This document shows positions 12,758-25,247 of a DNA stretch of 64,000 nt, piece after piece. Under the pieces are notes generated by a model. That model had not been told where the DNA came from, did no database searches, and saw only the letters and a list, made by a program, of their open reading frames with translations. How positions within the stretch are numbered: position 1 is the stretch's first letter; every line of letters begins with the position of its first letter. Position numbers and translations under genes: made by a program. The stretch covers positions 56,127,959-56,191,958 of the forward strand of contig NC_134456.1 in the NCBI RefSeq assembly GCF_047948215.1, in the 5' to 3' direction. The stretch is from Lycorma delicatula. Taxonomy: Eukaryota; Arthropoda; Insecta; Hemiptera; Fulgoridae.

Positions 12758-14894
12758 CATTATTTCTTATTTAACAAAGATTCTTTTTTTTTTAAAAAAC
12801 TATTAAAATAATATATTCTCACCAATGCAAATTTACTAATCTTCTGATAACTAGTATAAAGAAAAAACATTGGTTAGTGTGGAACTACGTTTCGCACAAG
12901 ATTCGAGCGTGACAACTTTTTTACCTCTTGAGTAAAAATTTTTTTTTTGAATGATGAAAATTGGTCAAGGAAAAGCGAAAAAGTAGCAGCAAATCTTTCC
13001 AATTAAATTTGGTTTAGATCGGTTTAGGCATCTTTTAAAGATTGCACACTCAACATTTTCATTACGATCTATAATATCCATATGTAAATTCACTCAATAC
13101 GAGAGCTGGAAGCTTAAATATAAATTAAATTAATTTATTAGTTATATATTATATCCAGTTTACGAAACAAATTATCATAATATGAAACTAACCTTCCTTG
13201 ACACAATAACAAAAGAGAAGTTATCTTCAAAATCAATAAATGGCTAAGGAGGAAATATAGGATTCAAAATTCTTCTAATTTTGACCATTATTGTTTCTTC
13301 TAATTTTGACCTTTATTGTTTACCATTTGTTTTCACTCACGTGTTTTGACTATAATGTATGTTTAGTTGTAATTACAAGGCCGAAAAAAATCATGTTTAC
13401 GATTCTAAATGAAAGCAAGCCCTCATTATTTTTACCCTTCAAAAGAATAAATAATGAAAAAATATAAAAGTAAAGTAATTGAATAATGAAAAGTATGAAT
13501 AATGAGAATTTTAAATCCTCATTATTTATACTTTTGTTATTTTCTGTTGTGTTTTATTTATTATTATTAGGATATTAGTGAATCCATAGTATTTTCAGTA
13601 TCGATTTATTTGTATCGAGAACAGTTGTTTTAAGATCTGCTACGATATTGAATGAATGAATTACGATAGTAAAATTTATTAATTTATTTTGCAATTATTA
13701 TTACTGTTATTTATTGTTTATAAATATTTAAGAAAAACTTTTATGATTTTTTGACAGGCAGTATGTTCAACCATGTAAATATGTTCTTTATTTTTTCTCT
13801 TATTTGCTGATGTTCTTGTTCTTACTTATTGTTTATAAACATTTAAGAAAAAACATTAATTTTTGACGGGCAGTATGTTGATAATGAAAGCACGTTCACC
13901 TAAGAGGAACGCATACACCGACAGATACACATACAAGTGCCTTTAGTAGGATAGGACTTAAATGCAATTTTAAGTAAAACTCGAGTCTTTTTTTATATTG
14001 TCCATTGTCCTTATGACAGATTACATGTGAAATTTTTAAAGAAAGTTAATAAATATTTAAAAAAGAATCGCGGGCACTTCGCGCCCCCGATATTCGTCGA
14101 TCTTTGATTGTAATGTCGCAAAAAAAAACTTGTTATCCTTATGAAGTAAACACATGTTTTTTTTAGAAACTGGCGTTGGGCTAGATGAAAATACTAATTA
14201 ATTAAATTCATCCTTGATTTGGATGTTTTAAAAAATGACTTGTTTAAACAAACAAATTGAATCGAAGTGATTGTTTAATTAGCTAATGAAATAATATTCA
14301 ATTTAATGTTAATATTCAATTTAATAATAATAATTAATATTAATAATTTTTGCAAGTTTAAATTGAATGATTTGTTCAAAAATAATTATGAACAATTTGT
14401 TATAGAAATAAACTTTATGTTGATAAAGTGTCAATTTAAAACGATGAAATTGAAATCATAAATCAAATTCATGAAATTGCTGTTTCTGAAAAGCCCGCCA
14501 AAACCTGTTTGACATGATAGTATATTCCATTGCACGACGGATCGGCTCGGCTCAGGCGGAACGGGACAATTTTTCGTGCGTGCTGCAGGCGTTCATCGAT
14601 TTATAAGACGTTGTCACGTCAAAAATAATTTTCAAAAAATGAATAAACAAAATATTTTTTTTGTTCTATCGTACGTAAAACTAGCAAAAAAAAGTATGTC
14701 TTCTCACACGAATTAAAAAATCACTATAATTAGAAAATTTAACCTGTCATTACAACGCTCCTATCAACCCGTAAAGTGCCTGTAAGATAGTCAATCAAAA
14801 TTCTTTACTACCTTTAAAAATAATAACTTTTTAAAATTAATTACACTCTAGGGGAATATACACCCTAGGGGAAAATGTCTATATCTGAAGTTTA
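12758..14894. other. AT-rich non-coding spacer
   Basis: A roughly 55-bp segment (TTATTGTTTATAAA-ATTTAAG ... GGCAGTATGTT) occurs at 13711-13767 and again at 13826-13880, about 115 bp apart, as an imperfect tandem duplication. A GC-rich patch lies at 14535-14595 (GGATCGGCTCGGCTCAGGCG) and a smaller one at 14068-14092. Either could be a repeat end that I cannot name. Confidence 0.5.
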
Positions 14895-15125
14895 TTTTTA
14901 CGTCCTTGTGTGAAGTAAAGGAAGTATTGTGATCACGAAAAATTTTGATTTTCAGATTTCAACGAAAATATCCATTTTGACTAGTTTCGGCGTGACGTCT
15001 GTACGCAAACTCAATAACGATTTACGGTAGGAAGTTGAAATTTTGGATTTAGGACTGCTGTAATATTTAGTTCAGAAACTCCTTTTTTGACTGCAATCGA
15101 CTGAAACAAAAGTGCCCAAAACAAC
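14895..15125 (-). mobile_element. Interspersed repeat fragment, copy 3 (minus)
   Basis: Read on the minus strand, this matches the 3' part of the repeat at 11986 and 32757: CGATTGCAGTC, then CCAAAATTTCAACTTCC, ACGTCACGCCGAAACTAG, TCGTGATCACAATACTTCC and a decayed end hairpin. It is truncated at its 5' side. Confidence 0.75.
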
Positions 15126-15435
15126 CCAAAATCCAAAAATATTTTTAATACATTTTGTTAACTGCATTGAAGAAGCCATGTACATATCTTATGATACGTA
15201 CGTGGAAAACAAATATATTACAATCAGTAGGAACCTGTTTCAAAATTTAAAAAAGCTATTTAACATCGGTGTTACTAATTATAATAAAAGAAAATTACTC
15301 GAATCAGTAGATAATATACTCGTAATTAAAAAAAAAAAAATACAAATGGGAAAGTTTAAAGATATGTTAAGAAAGATAGAGAATTTGGAAACTTTCAAAT
15401 TACTCTCCTATAAAATTGGTAATTTGCGACTGTGA
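15112..15435 (+). other. 107-codon ORF of unknown status
   Basis: This is one of the longest ORFs outside recognised elements. It starts at the edge of the repeat fragment and runs into AT-rich sequence. The predicted peptide is Lys/Ile/Asn-rich with no signal peptide, transmembrane segment or motif that I recognise. AT-rich codons alone can explain it. It could also be the remnant of an unknown gene. Confidence 0.2.
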
Positions 15436-16310
15436 CTATTCTTCGCTTACACTTTAATTTGGTATTATTTTTTTGTACCAAGAATAAATTAAAAATTGTT
15501 TAATAAGTAAAAAAAAATAATACTTTCTCTACTATCTTTGAATTTGAATTTTTAGACAATATTAACTTAAATATTACTAGTCATAAGATTATAATTTAAC
15601 ACCAACATAGAATAGTTCACTTTAAGTTAAGATTAAATTTTCTGGCCTAGCACAGCCTCTTTCATACACTTCAAGCTTACCTGGTGAATTAATACAAATT
15701 GAAAAAAACATAAATAGGATCGTGTTATTGGTTACTTTTTACTTGGTACTCTCCAGTTGGATTGTTATTATTTCTTTAAATTTTGTTTATTTATTAACTT
15801 TATTTTCTATTTAGAATAAAAGTAGACATAAAAAAAATTCTCAAACATGTTAAAAGTACTTGAAGGAAAATTATACGTATAATGTTAAACAAAATACTAA
15901 GAAAAATAGTTAGATAAGAGATCTAAGTGTCGGTAAAACTGAAAAAGGACTTTATATGAAATGACATTTAATAACTATCACTGAATGTGAGCTAAGACCA
16001 TTTGGAATGTTTGAATTTGCATTATTTTTTTACTTGAAGTTTTCTAGCTAACTTTCTACGGTTTCCTGAAAAAATAAATAAACCACCTGAAAAATATCAC
16101 CCTATTCATTACTATGTTATAACAATCGAAACTAATTAATAGTAATGAAAAATCGATATAGCCTAGCTAGTGACACTGAAGAAAATTCCTTTATGAAACA
16201 GTTATTTTTCTATTTTGTGAATTTTAAGGCATGGACATAAATAAACAATCAAGAAATGAATTGAAAACCTCTTCTTGTCTTGGATTTGGTTAGTACGAGT
16301 AATAAAGAGC
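15436..16310. other. AT-rich non-coding spacer
   Basis: No gene or repeat is recognised up to the 16-bp direct repeat that opens the composite element. Confidence 0.5.
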
Positions 16311-16326
16311 GAGAGTTAAACCGTTT
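16311..16326. repeat. Left 16-bp target-site duplication of the SINE pair
   Basis: GAGAGTTAAACCGTTT lies immediately outside the T-rich (A-tail) end of the minus-strand SINE. It is identical to 26886-26901. Confidence 0.85.
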
Positions 16327-16482
16327 TCTTTTTTTTTTTATTTAGTCTCCGGAACCATCGTAAGGTATTAGTTCAGAGAACGAATGAGGATGATATGTAT
16401 CAATGTGAATGAAGTAGAGTCTTGTACAGTCTCAGGTCGACCAGTCCTGAGAAGTGTGATTAATTGAAACCCTACCACCAAA
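16327..16482 (-). mobile_element. SINE family 2, 3' part (minus strand)
   Basis: The start is T-rich, followed by the reverse complement of the SINE tail (TTTAGTCTCCGGAACC), then GAATGAGGATGATATGTATC, CAGTCTCAGGTCGACCAG and TTAATTGAAACCCTACCACC. LINE A interrupts it at 16483. Joining 16482 to 26552 restores the uninterrupted SINE order seen in the copy at 53.4 kb. Confidence 0.9.
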
Positions 16483-17263
16483 TATGGAGTCGAGTTTGTG
16501 AATATACTGTGGTAACACGTACTGAATACTGCTCTGCGTTTTTGGCTAATTTTGATAAGCTGTTTGGTTGTCTTTTCTGTCTTACGTATTACGGAATTGT
16601 TGGCAGACTATTGCTGGACACGTGTGCGAAATTTTAAGAATTTTCGTTGACAGATTGATTAGTTATTGTGATTTTTCAAAAAAGTGTTTTATACTTCCGT
16701 AAGGAACAGTGTATAAAAGGACAACATAACCTGGTAATTTAGTAAAAACTTTACTAAGTTATTTGTTTATTTGAGGCAGATCAGTTGTTTACCTCTAAAA
16801 GTTGGACTTAGAAAATTTTCGTGGATTTTGCCTGATAAGTTGAGAAAATTTTTTAAGTGTTCGAGGTGAATTATAAGGGAAATTTCTATTTGCTATAACT
16901 TCCGACCCAAATCCTTCAGTATCTTGACAAATCCCGACCTACCGTCATCCAAATCCGACCTCGGATTTTCGTGGATACATTTCCGGCCTCTCCGATTCAC
17001 CGGTACCACCCCTCAAAAAGTGAGAAGTGGGTACTCAATTTACGCGGAATTGAGCCCTGAACACGTTTTTGAAGTCAGAATTTAAAGAAAAATACGTTTT
17101 GTGAAGAGTTAGAGGCGACTTTGTAAATTTTGCTGGTGTTAAGAGCATTCAAGAGGAACAGGGGTTCAGACCGAGGAAGAACCTGCCTAGGTCACCTGTT
17201 AGAGAGCAAAAGAAGGTTTTGCCGCGCGAGGAAGAAGCGGGATCCTTTGCTGTGATGTAACCT

Positions 17264-18835
17264 GTGGCAACTAGAGTGTTAATTAAATTGCCTAAGAGAA
17301 GTAGGTCGTTGGATCAGCTGATGAAAAGGCGTAGAAAAGAAACTGATGATCGAGAGGTAGCATCGGGTGAGGCATGTTCGTATGAACAGCCGTTAGTGGA
17401 GGTCGTAGTCCAGGTCACAAAGTTGGCAAAATTAATGGGTGCGAATGTCAACACGAAGTTGGAGATAAAGGAGTGATCTCTCTGGCTTACTGAGCTATTG
17501 AAAAGGAGAATCGAGTTGACAGATTCTGGATATTCGTGTGGAGGTGCTATAAGTGGTGGTGCAGTGGGCGCGGCTATCCAGACTGCGCGGGTTTTGAGTA
17601 GGAGGCTGCTTGGCCAGGTGGAGGAGGGAGTACTAGAAGAGGAGGTTCATGATTTGATGATTAAGAGATGGCCTACCTCGTTTTTGAGAAGTGCGAGGAG
17701 AGGAAAGAATCGGTTTTTGGTGTGTCGAATGACGACTTTGTCGATATTTTTGATCTATCCAAAGACTCTAAAACGGAGTATGGGAATAGGATTTTAGAGC
17801 GCACTATGTCGTTGAGAAGACTGCTGAGAAATGGTAAATTGAAGCGAGGCCAAGTGGTGGTGGAAAAGGACCAGACGGAGGTATTATTGGGTAAGCTTGA
17901 GGAAGAAAAGTTGGGGCCTGCTATGCAATTGTCATAGATACATCTGTGGGAGAGCGGTTGGTGGCTGAAGATCTATATCGGGCGATAAAGAAGATCAATC
18001 AGCTTAAATTAAATGTTGTTTACGGGGCTGTAAGTAACAGTACAGGTTGGCTTTGTAAAAAGGTTTCGGAGTATGTGGCCAGAAGACGAAATGAGAAGGT
18101 GATTTTTATGGAGGAGGATAAGTCACGAGTGATGGATCTTAAGGGTGAGCAGGAGATCAGAAGTGAGGGGTTTAATGTAATAGTTTTGAAGGAGTAGGGT
18201 ACCTCTTATTCGGACTTGTTGAAAAAAATTAAAAAGGAGGTTAGTAAGGAGGAATTGGGTGGGTGAAGTATTATCAATTAAGTAGGGAGGTGGTGAGGCT
18301 TTGCATAAAATAATAAGAGGAGCTTATATAATACTAAGAGGAAAGAGAAGCTCGCTGGTGTGAAAGTTACGAGAGAAATGAGAGGTAAACTGGCGTCCAT
18401 ATTCATTAAATAGACTTGATATATGATATCTTGAGCTAGACGTGTCTGAGAGAGATGTTTTGTCGGCTGTGAGGAACGAGTTAGAGAATAAGGATATGAA
18501 CCTGAAGCTTGTGTCCCTCAAAATGCATACGGTGATACGAGGAATGCAGCTGTCATGAGGCGGAAAGGCTGGTGCGTAGAGGTAGAATGCAGGTTGGATG
18601 GGTGTTGTGCCGGATCTCAATTTGTGATTTTGAGGTGAGATGTTTTCGTTGCGATGAGGGAGGGCAATTAGCTGCCAGATGTGTCGGTCCTCATAGGTCG
18701 GGGATATGTTTTTAATGCAAGGATGCTGGACATACGGCCAAAGAATGTAAGAAGAAGCCAATGTATTTGATGTGTGGTTAAGTTGGACACAAAATCGGAG
18801 GAGTGCAATGTGCAAAGAAAAATGGTAGATTACTA
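17264..18835 (+). pseudogene. LINE A ORF1 (gag-like) relic
   Basis: ORF1 proteins of R1-clade LINEs bind RNA and form the ribonucleoprotein. The open frames at 17264-17476, 17498-17797, 17668-17937 and 17946-18197 are pieces of one protein broken by frameshifts. Near 18200 comes the conserved GTSYSDLLKKIKKEV, and near 18430 LDVSERDVLSAVRNELENKD, both typical of R1 gag. The zinc knuckles follow at about 18648-18810. The first is CFRCDEGGQLAARC, with the His replaced by Gln. The second is CF*CKDAGHTAKEC, with a stop after CF. The third is partial (MCG*VGHKIGG). The codons are clearly GC-richer than the surroundings. The start is uncertain; I chose the first in-frame Met. Confidence 0.8.
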
Positions 18836-19061
18836 CAAGTAAACATGTATAAGAATTTAGCCTCTCATGACGCTATAATGGAAATTGTGAAGTGTAGAGG
18901 TGTGGATCTAATTGTCGGAGCATAATGATAGGAAGATGCAGGATGAGAATTGGCTGCATGATGCTACTTGCAGTGCGGCTGTGTGTAGTTTCAATAGTAA
19001 TACTCCTATTGTAAGACAAGTTGCCGGATTGGGGCAAGTGTGGCTACAGACTGCAGACATT

Positions 19062-19165
19062 CTAGTTTGCAGTGTAAAACTAGAATGTACACTAAGTTTG
19101 CAGTGTAAAACTAGAATGTACACTAAGTTTGCAGTGTAAAACTAGAATGTACACAAAGTTTGCAA
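19062..19165. repeat. 31-bp tandem repeat inside LINE A
   Basis: The unit AAGTTTGCAGTGTAAAACTA plus GAATGTACACT (31 bp) occurs about three times in near-perfect copies, with partial ends. It lies in the endonuclease region of LINE A, where related LINEs would be single copy, so it is probably a slippage or repair product after insertion. Confidence 0.85.
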
Positions 19166-19986
19166 TGTAGACGGCTGTGCAGAAGGGGCAGAAATGTTGA
19201 TTTTGGGGTTTTTGATGAGACTCTGGATGAATTGAGAAGGCTGAGAAATGCTGTGTGTAAGGATGTGGTAATATGTGATGACTTCAATGCCAAGAATGTT
19301 GCATGGGGAACAGATAGACAGGGTCTATTTTTAGAAGAGGAGGTGATGGCAGAATTGGGACTCATCTGACTCAATGATGGTGAGTTACCAACCTTGGTTC
19401 GGGTAAATGGAGTATCATTTATAAACGTGTCTTTTTTTCACCGGGACTTGCGAGGACGGCTAGATGGACGTGAGTATTGCGTTTAACTCACTGCCGTTTG
19501 GGTGGATTCTGAGTGAACTTAAGAGAAGAGGGGTGAGCCCATATTTGCGGCCCTTATTCAAGATTACTTAAGAGAGTAGGTAGTAGTGATAGGTTGTGCA
19601 GAGGGGGCCCAGATTCAGATTGAGACGCAGGCCGGAGTACCCCAGGGTTCAGTGTTTGGGCCAACCTTGTGGAATGTAGCCTATGATTGGATTACTACTC
19701 CGCCTGGATTATCCAGAGGACGTGTACCCGACTGGTTTTGCCGATGATTTGTTATAGCGTCTAAAACGGAGAATGAATTGGTGAGGAAGGGCAAAGAGGC
19801 CATGCGGATGGTATATGCTTGGTTGGAGGAGAGCGGTCTTCATTTGGCCTTAGAGAAGACCCAAGTTGTGGCTATGTGCAGAAGGAGGCAGTTGGCTCCA
19901 ATACGTTTAATGGGAAGAGGAGTGGAGATTGTGCCGGTAGGTAGGGCAAAGTAGTTTGGAACCTGGCTTGATAATAAGACATCTTT

Positions 19987-19997
19987 TCAGCCTCATG
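19987..19997. repeat. Left target-site duplication of LINE B
   Basis: TCAGCCTCATG sits directly before the T-rich end of LINE B and is repeated at 25455-25465. Removing LINE B with one copy restores a continuous LINE A reading frame (TSFQPHVTEAVQKSK). Confidence 0.92.
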
Positions 19998-20014
19998 TTT
20001 TTTGTTTTTTTTGT

Positions 20015-20046
20015 GGGCGAAAAACGCCTGGGCGTTATCATCGCCC
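20015..20046 (-). other. Paired GC hairpins at the 3' end of LINE B
   Basis: GGCG-AAAAA-CGCC at 20016-20028 is followed by GGGCG-TTATCAT-CGCCC at 20030-20046. They are next to the A-rich tail and stand out in an AT-rich 3' UTR. By analogy with stem-loops that some LINE reverse transcriptases recognise, they may be the RNA recognition site. That role is an inference. Confidence 0.5.
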
Positions 20047-20420
20047 GGAATTTTATTAATAAAAGGGTAAAATAACTCCAAAATAATAAGGTATATAAGG
20101 TGCAAACGTAATATTAATTATATAATAAAAAATTATTAATAGAGCCAAGAAGGCCAAATAAAAGTCAAAAGTACTACCACAGACGAAGTTGATAAAATAT
20201 AAAAATTAAAATAATCGAATAAAGAAACTATATAAAACTTACCTAATTCCGATGGGTTGTGCAAAAGTCCCCTCCCCGGATAGTAAAATTAAATACATAG
20301 AACAAAAAAAAATCAAAATTGAAGGTAAGGTCAAAATTATTAAAAAAACTCTTTTTAAAACTTAAAAAACTCTTTTTTTATTAAAAAAACTTTTCTTACA
20401 GAAAAACATATATGATAATA

Positions 20421-23400
20421 TTAAACTCTTTGCAGTAACCTGGTATTATGCAAAAAGAGAAACATCCGGTCCAAAATTCCATTATTATTGCACAAGATAT
20501 CACAGATGTTTCTATGTATATTAAACGCTCGGATCGGTAGTCGCCCGTCACTTTGCCACCTTGCTCTCAGTGATTGTTTTACACGATTGATAAAATCAAA
20601 GGTAGTAACTCGGGTGGTGAAAGGAGGTTGAATACACGCTTCTTTGGCAGCAAAATCTGCTCTTTCGTTACCTAGAATCCCAAAGTGGCTAGGGATCCAG
20701 CAAAAACCTACATCTTTGTTGCATTTATCTAACTCAGCGATTTTATCATAAATGTCAATGACGACAGGATGTTTGGAATAAAAGTTTTATAACGCCTGGA
20801 GAGCACTGTACGAGTCACTGCAAATAAGAATGCTCTTATATTTAGGGCTAACGATACTTAGGGCCCTATTCACAGTGAGTAGTTCTGCGGTGAACACACT
20901 CGTAATACCGGGTAGGACAAACATATAAGTCTTTTCATTGTTAACAAAAGCACAACCAACGTTACCGTCATGTTTCGACCCATCAGTGTATATCACCGCG
21001 TCTGGGTTCAACTTGGTGAGAATAAACTGAAACATCTGCCGGAAAACAGTAGGTGGTGTTGATCGTTTATCGTATGTTGTATGGTCAAATGTAAAATTTA
21101 AAAGGTTTATTCTCCTCGGAGGATTCGAGCACGGACATGGTGGAAAGAACGAGGGAGTGTCAACATTTATACGCTGCAGCAGACGTCGTGTACGGACACC
21201 CACAGACGCAGTACAACGTGGACGGTCCTCATATTTCCTTACATTAGGATTCTTAGGAACTGGGTTAAAAGCTGGGTGATTTGGCTGTCCTTTGAGACAG
21301 GCAAAATAAGATAACAAAAGCTGGTCTCCTCTATCCCAAAGTGATGGCTCGCCAGTGTCTACAAGTAAGCTTGCGATAGGGCTCGATCAAAACGAACCTG
21401 TGGCAAGCCGAAGAAAAGCATGATGTATCCCGTCCAGCATTTTAAGCACGGTTTGACGAGCTGAAGAATAGGCGACACAACCATAATCCAAAAGGAAACG
21501 AAAAAGGGAATAAGTAAAATGTAACATACATGACCGATCATCTCCCCAATTAGTGTTACTAAGGACCCGCATCATCTCTAAATGTTTGGAACATTTTGTC
21601 CTCAATTCATTTATATGTTTGATCCAGATAAGACGGCTATCAAAAAGCAAACCTAGAAACCTGACTAAAGAGAGACAGCAATAAGCTCTCTGTTCAGAAA
21701 AACCCGCGGATTAGAAGGGTTCCGTAGCCGAGAAAAGACTACACATTTCGTCTCTTCGGGTAAAAATGTGCAACCAGTAGTTCTTGACCAAGCCTCAAGG
21801 TGAAATATAGTGTTCTGCATCAGTCACTCCGCAGTGGGTGTAGAGCGGCTCGCAACGTAAATAACAAAATCATCAACGAAAAGAGAAAAAGAGATAAGAG
21901 CATGTACACAATTGGCAATGCTGTTTATCGCCACAGAAAGCAAGGTGGCACTTAATACACTACCTTGACTTTCTCCATTTTCCGAGACGACACTGTCTGA
22001 AAGTGAATCGTCTACACGAACACGAAACGTTCTGTGATTTAAGAATCCCCGCATAAAAGCAAGCATATTGTCATTGATTCCCCACCTTCTAAGGGTGTTA
22101 AGAATGCCACGTCGCCAGGCCGTGTCGTACGCCATTTTATGTCAAAGAACATAGCAACGAGGTGTTGGCGGTTCAGTAAGGCGTTTTGTATGGCTGTCTC
22201 CATTGACACAAATTGGTCAATGGAAGATCTCCCTTGTCGGAAACCACACTGTTCCGAAGAAACAAAGCCATGTTTCTCCAAGTATCATGCAAGCCTGCGG
22301 TTTACCATTCTCTCCATTATTTTACACAACAAGCTTGTTAAAGAAATAGGGCGGTAGCTTGAGGGATCGGTTTTCTCTTTACCAGGCTTTAGTACTGGTA
22401 TAATAAATTCTTCTGACCAGCCTTGCGGAAAGACTTGTTCGGAGAATAAACCATTGTAAATATTCAAAATATGTTGTAGTGCTGATTTAGGAAGGTGTGA
22501 AAGCATACAAAGGCGAACGTTGTCTGGTCCAGGGGAAGTGTCACGTGAGTTCTTAAGCGCGTACAACAATTCTTTAAGTAAGAATGAAGTGTTCAATTCA
22601 CCAACCCAAACACCAATATGTAACACCAATATTTCCATCTGTGCTTTGTATCTCTGAAAGTCGTTACTATATGACGAAGTGAGAGACACCGAGCGGAAAG
22701 ATTTTGCTTAAGTATTTGCTACAGCCGAAGATGATGTAAGGAATTCTCTTCATCGATGAGACCGAGAATAGATTGCCTTGGCGACCTGAAAATTGCATGG
22801 ATTTTTTTCCACACATTAGACGTGGGAGTAGTACGTGAGATGGTGTTCACATATTTCGTCCATGAATTTCTCTTAGCGTTCAAGAAGACCCGACGGCATA
22901 CCATTCTAGCCCTGCAGTACAAATTTAGATGTTCAGTTGTAGGTCTATCATTGAATTTGCGTAGTGCCCGCCATCGATTCCTAATAGCACATTTGCAATC
23001 ATCATTCCACCACGGAACGGAAGGACGTTTAGGATTACCCGATGTTTGTAGGACATATCTGCTGGCAGTTTCAAGTATTATGGACGTAAAATAGGAAAGT
23101 TGCTCAAGGATGTTCGAACCGACGTCATACTGCGATTGGAAGGTTTTATGATATCCATCCCAATCTGCCTTTTCAACAGTCCACCTCCGTGGCCTTCTCC
23201 GAATCTCGTGGTCCACACTGAAACCAATAACAATTGGTTTGTGGTCACTGCCATGAAAATCATCACAAACAGACCAATCAAAATGAGGGAGTAAATTCGG
23301 CGAGTATATTGAGAGATCGATGTTAGGCACAGTATCAGATGATAAAGACATGAATGTATTAGATCCATTATTCAGCAAACAAAGGTCTAAGTCCTGTCTC

Positions 23401-23856
23401 ACGTTGTGTACTATATTTACCCGAGTGGAGCAAAAAATCGAGCCCCAAGATACATGGTGGGCATTGAAGTCTCCTACTATTAACGATGGAGATGGTATTT
23501 GTGTGAGGAGGTTTGAGATATCCAGAGCACTGAACTCAGTGTTCGGTGAGAGATACAGATTGCAGACATGTAACTTGAAGGGGACAGAGATCTTCACTGC
23601 AACAGCAGGAACGAGAATGGTCAGTCCTTGTAGCCGATCCTTCATCCTTCATGAAAGTAGCCACTCCACCACTCTCTCTACCGTCTACTATACAGTCTTA
23701 TCTCTCACAGAAGTATCCTCTGAGTGCTATTGGGTCATGTGGCAGAAGATGAGTTTCCTGGAAACACATGATAATCGGATAATGTACTTGCGCCAGTACT
23801 CCAGTATCATCAATGCGGGACCGTACACATCTAACATTCCACTGAATAATGTTCAT
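20421..23856 (-). pseudogene. LINE B ORF2: endonuclease, reverse transcriptase, RNase H
   Basis: The protein starts at 23856 with MNIIQWNVRCVRSRIDD, an APE endonuclease start, followed by CFQETHL. A stop and frameshift occur near 23640-23700. The endonuclease continues with SLIVGDFNAHHVSWGS and FHGSDHKPIVIGF (DFNAHH and SDH motifs). RT follows: DTSPGPDNVRL, SYRPISLTSLLCKIMERMV, SSEQCGFRQGRSSIDQ, NGESQGSVLSATLLSVAINS, and a YADD-box variant, SLFVDDF. RNase H comes last: AVIYTDGSK, FTAELLTVNRAL, ICSDSYSALQAL, an in-frame stop at 20787-20789, then WIPSHFGILGNERADFAAKE. All four acidic RNase H positions can be seen. The natural stop is near 20421. About 1145 codons in length, usual for the family. 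Frame changes near 22719, 22285, 22139 and 21650 inactivate it. Confidence 0.88.
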
Positions 23857-23886
23857 AAAAAAATATATATATAATAATAAATATAC

Positions 23887-25247
23887 TTAAGGAAACCATA
23901 TAGAATTTAGTTGTATGTGATTCTGTTTTTCTTTTTCGTGTTCCTTTTTAATTGGCTTACTGCCAGCTGAGGTAGCCTCCGCCCGTACCGGTAGCACTTT
24001 GGGAGCAGGAACATTTGTATGGACCACACTGTTGGATTCAGTTATTGCGACGCAGGACTTTTTACTCGCCTTTATCAGCCCGGAAATAGTAACTGTAAGC
24101 GAAGTAACTTGATCAGAAAGCATCTGAACGAGTTTCTTAAGTTCAGTGCAGGATCCGCAGTGTGGAGTATGAACAGTTGAAGTAGTCTGTTTTGACGCAG
24201 CGGTGGCGAAGGACACATCTGGTTGTACGAGGTTCCGTGAGTTAACTATCTTTCTATACTCGCTGCGTGCAGCCGGGAAAGATAGTTTCTACTCAGTACA
24301 GATCTTGAGAATTGCCTTTTCTTCCTTAAAGGTTGGGCAATCTCGGGAGCGGGCTGTATCTGAACCACTGCAGTTCGCACAGTTTTCACTTTTCTCGCAA
24401 TTAGTGTCATTGTGACCTTCGGTAGCACATCGAGCACAGATCTCCGACCTCGAGCAAGATGTTGTAGTGTGACCGTACCTTTGGCACCTGAAACACCGCC
24501 TTGGGTTGGGTATGAATTGGCCTACCCGAACGGAGAGCTAACCCACTTTATTCTTCTCTAGAGGAACAGGAAGACTGAACGTCAGTACAAGAGACGGCGT
24601 CGGATCTTCTGTCCCGTTCTGCCGTTTCATCAAACGTTTCACCTCTACAACACCTTGAGTATGAAGTTCATCAGTAATTTCCCAATTTCCAGAAGGTCAT
24701 GACAAAAGATTACCTCTCGGCTGGTATTTAGAGTCTTGTAGCATGTTGTACTTACGATTATGCCGCCCATATTGGTGATACGTAACAAAGAGCGACTCTT
24801 CTCATCGTTATATGTCTCCATCAGAATTGTCCCATCACGTAATTTTTCAATGTTCCTCGGAGAATAAATGCATCCTGTGATGCATTTATTAATCAGGAAA
24901 GGTGAGACCTTTTGAAGGGAGCCATCTACCTGATGATTCCTAATAACAACAAAGCGAACATTTTTGTACCTAACACCATCCTCGTCGGCTGTAGCAAAAT
25001 TATCCTCGTCAGACGAAGCTGACCGATGCCTTTTCACCAGACTTAAATTGGCCGTTTTTTCAGATGGACCACCAACCATCATAGACTTTTGGTCCCACGA
25101 GAACCGGCGATATAATAGACCACTCCAGTAGAGCGAACGCGTACCGAAGCTAGAGCTAAATACAACTGGGTTTGCTCTGGTACCCAGAGGACATCGTTCG
25201 ATACTCATAACGTAGAGCCATTCACCCATCAGCACGATAGTTCCCAC
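23887..25247 (-). pseudogene. LINE B ORF1 (gag-like, CCHC)
   Basis: This is the gag-like RNA-binding protein of LINE B. The first 200 codons (25247-24645) include RFVVIRNHQVDGSLQKVSPF and KLRDGTILMETYND, as in Jockey/I ORF1 proteins. After a frameshift near 24665 comes ELHTQGVVEVKRLMKRQNG, then a stop near 24541. The zinc knuckles follow at about 24360-24500: CFRCQRYGHTTTSC, CARCATEGHNDTNC and a third, CANCSGSDTARSRDC, that lacks the usual His. Another stop lies near 24290, and a Ser/Thr/Lys-rich C-terminus ends at 23887. ORF2 begins 30 bp downstream. The start at 25247 is the first Met of the open frame and leaves about 207 bp of 5' UTR. Confidence 0.82.

Larger units (their letters stand above)
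18845..19997 (+). pseudogene. LINE A ORF2, 5' portion (endonuclease joined to RT)
   Basis: ORF2 encodes the APE-type endonuclease and reverse transcriptase. The first part reads NMYKNLASHDAIMEIVKCRG and DLIVGA, the endonuclease start. A 31-bp tandem triplication follows. At about 19225-19330 comes VICDDFNAKNVAWGTDR, the DFN-A motif. Near 19440 the text moves from an endonuclease-type RDL segment straight to VSIAFNSLPFGWILSELKRR, which is RT sequence, so the middle is deleted. The RT palm then shows QAGVPQGSVFGPTLWNVAYD and GFADDL (the YADD box, in a shifted frame). The text ends TSFQPH at the LINE B insertion and continues in frame at 25466. Confidence 0.82.

Noticed and set aside
18324..18815. 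163-codon minus-strand ORF
   Set aside because: It is antisense to the LINE A ORF1 zinc-knuckle region.
23320..23874. 184-codon plus-strand ORF
   Set aside because: It is antisense to the LINE B endonuclease, whose motifs are clear on the minus strand.
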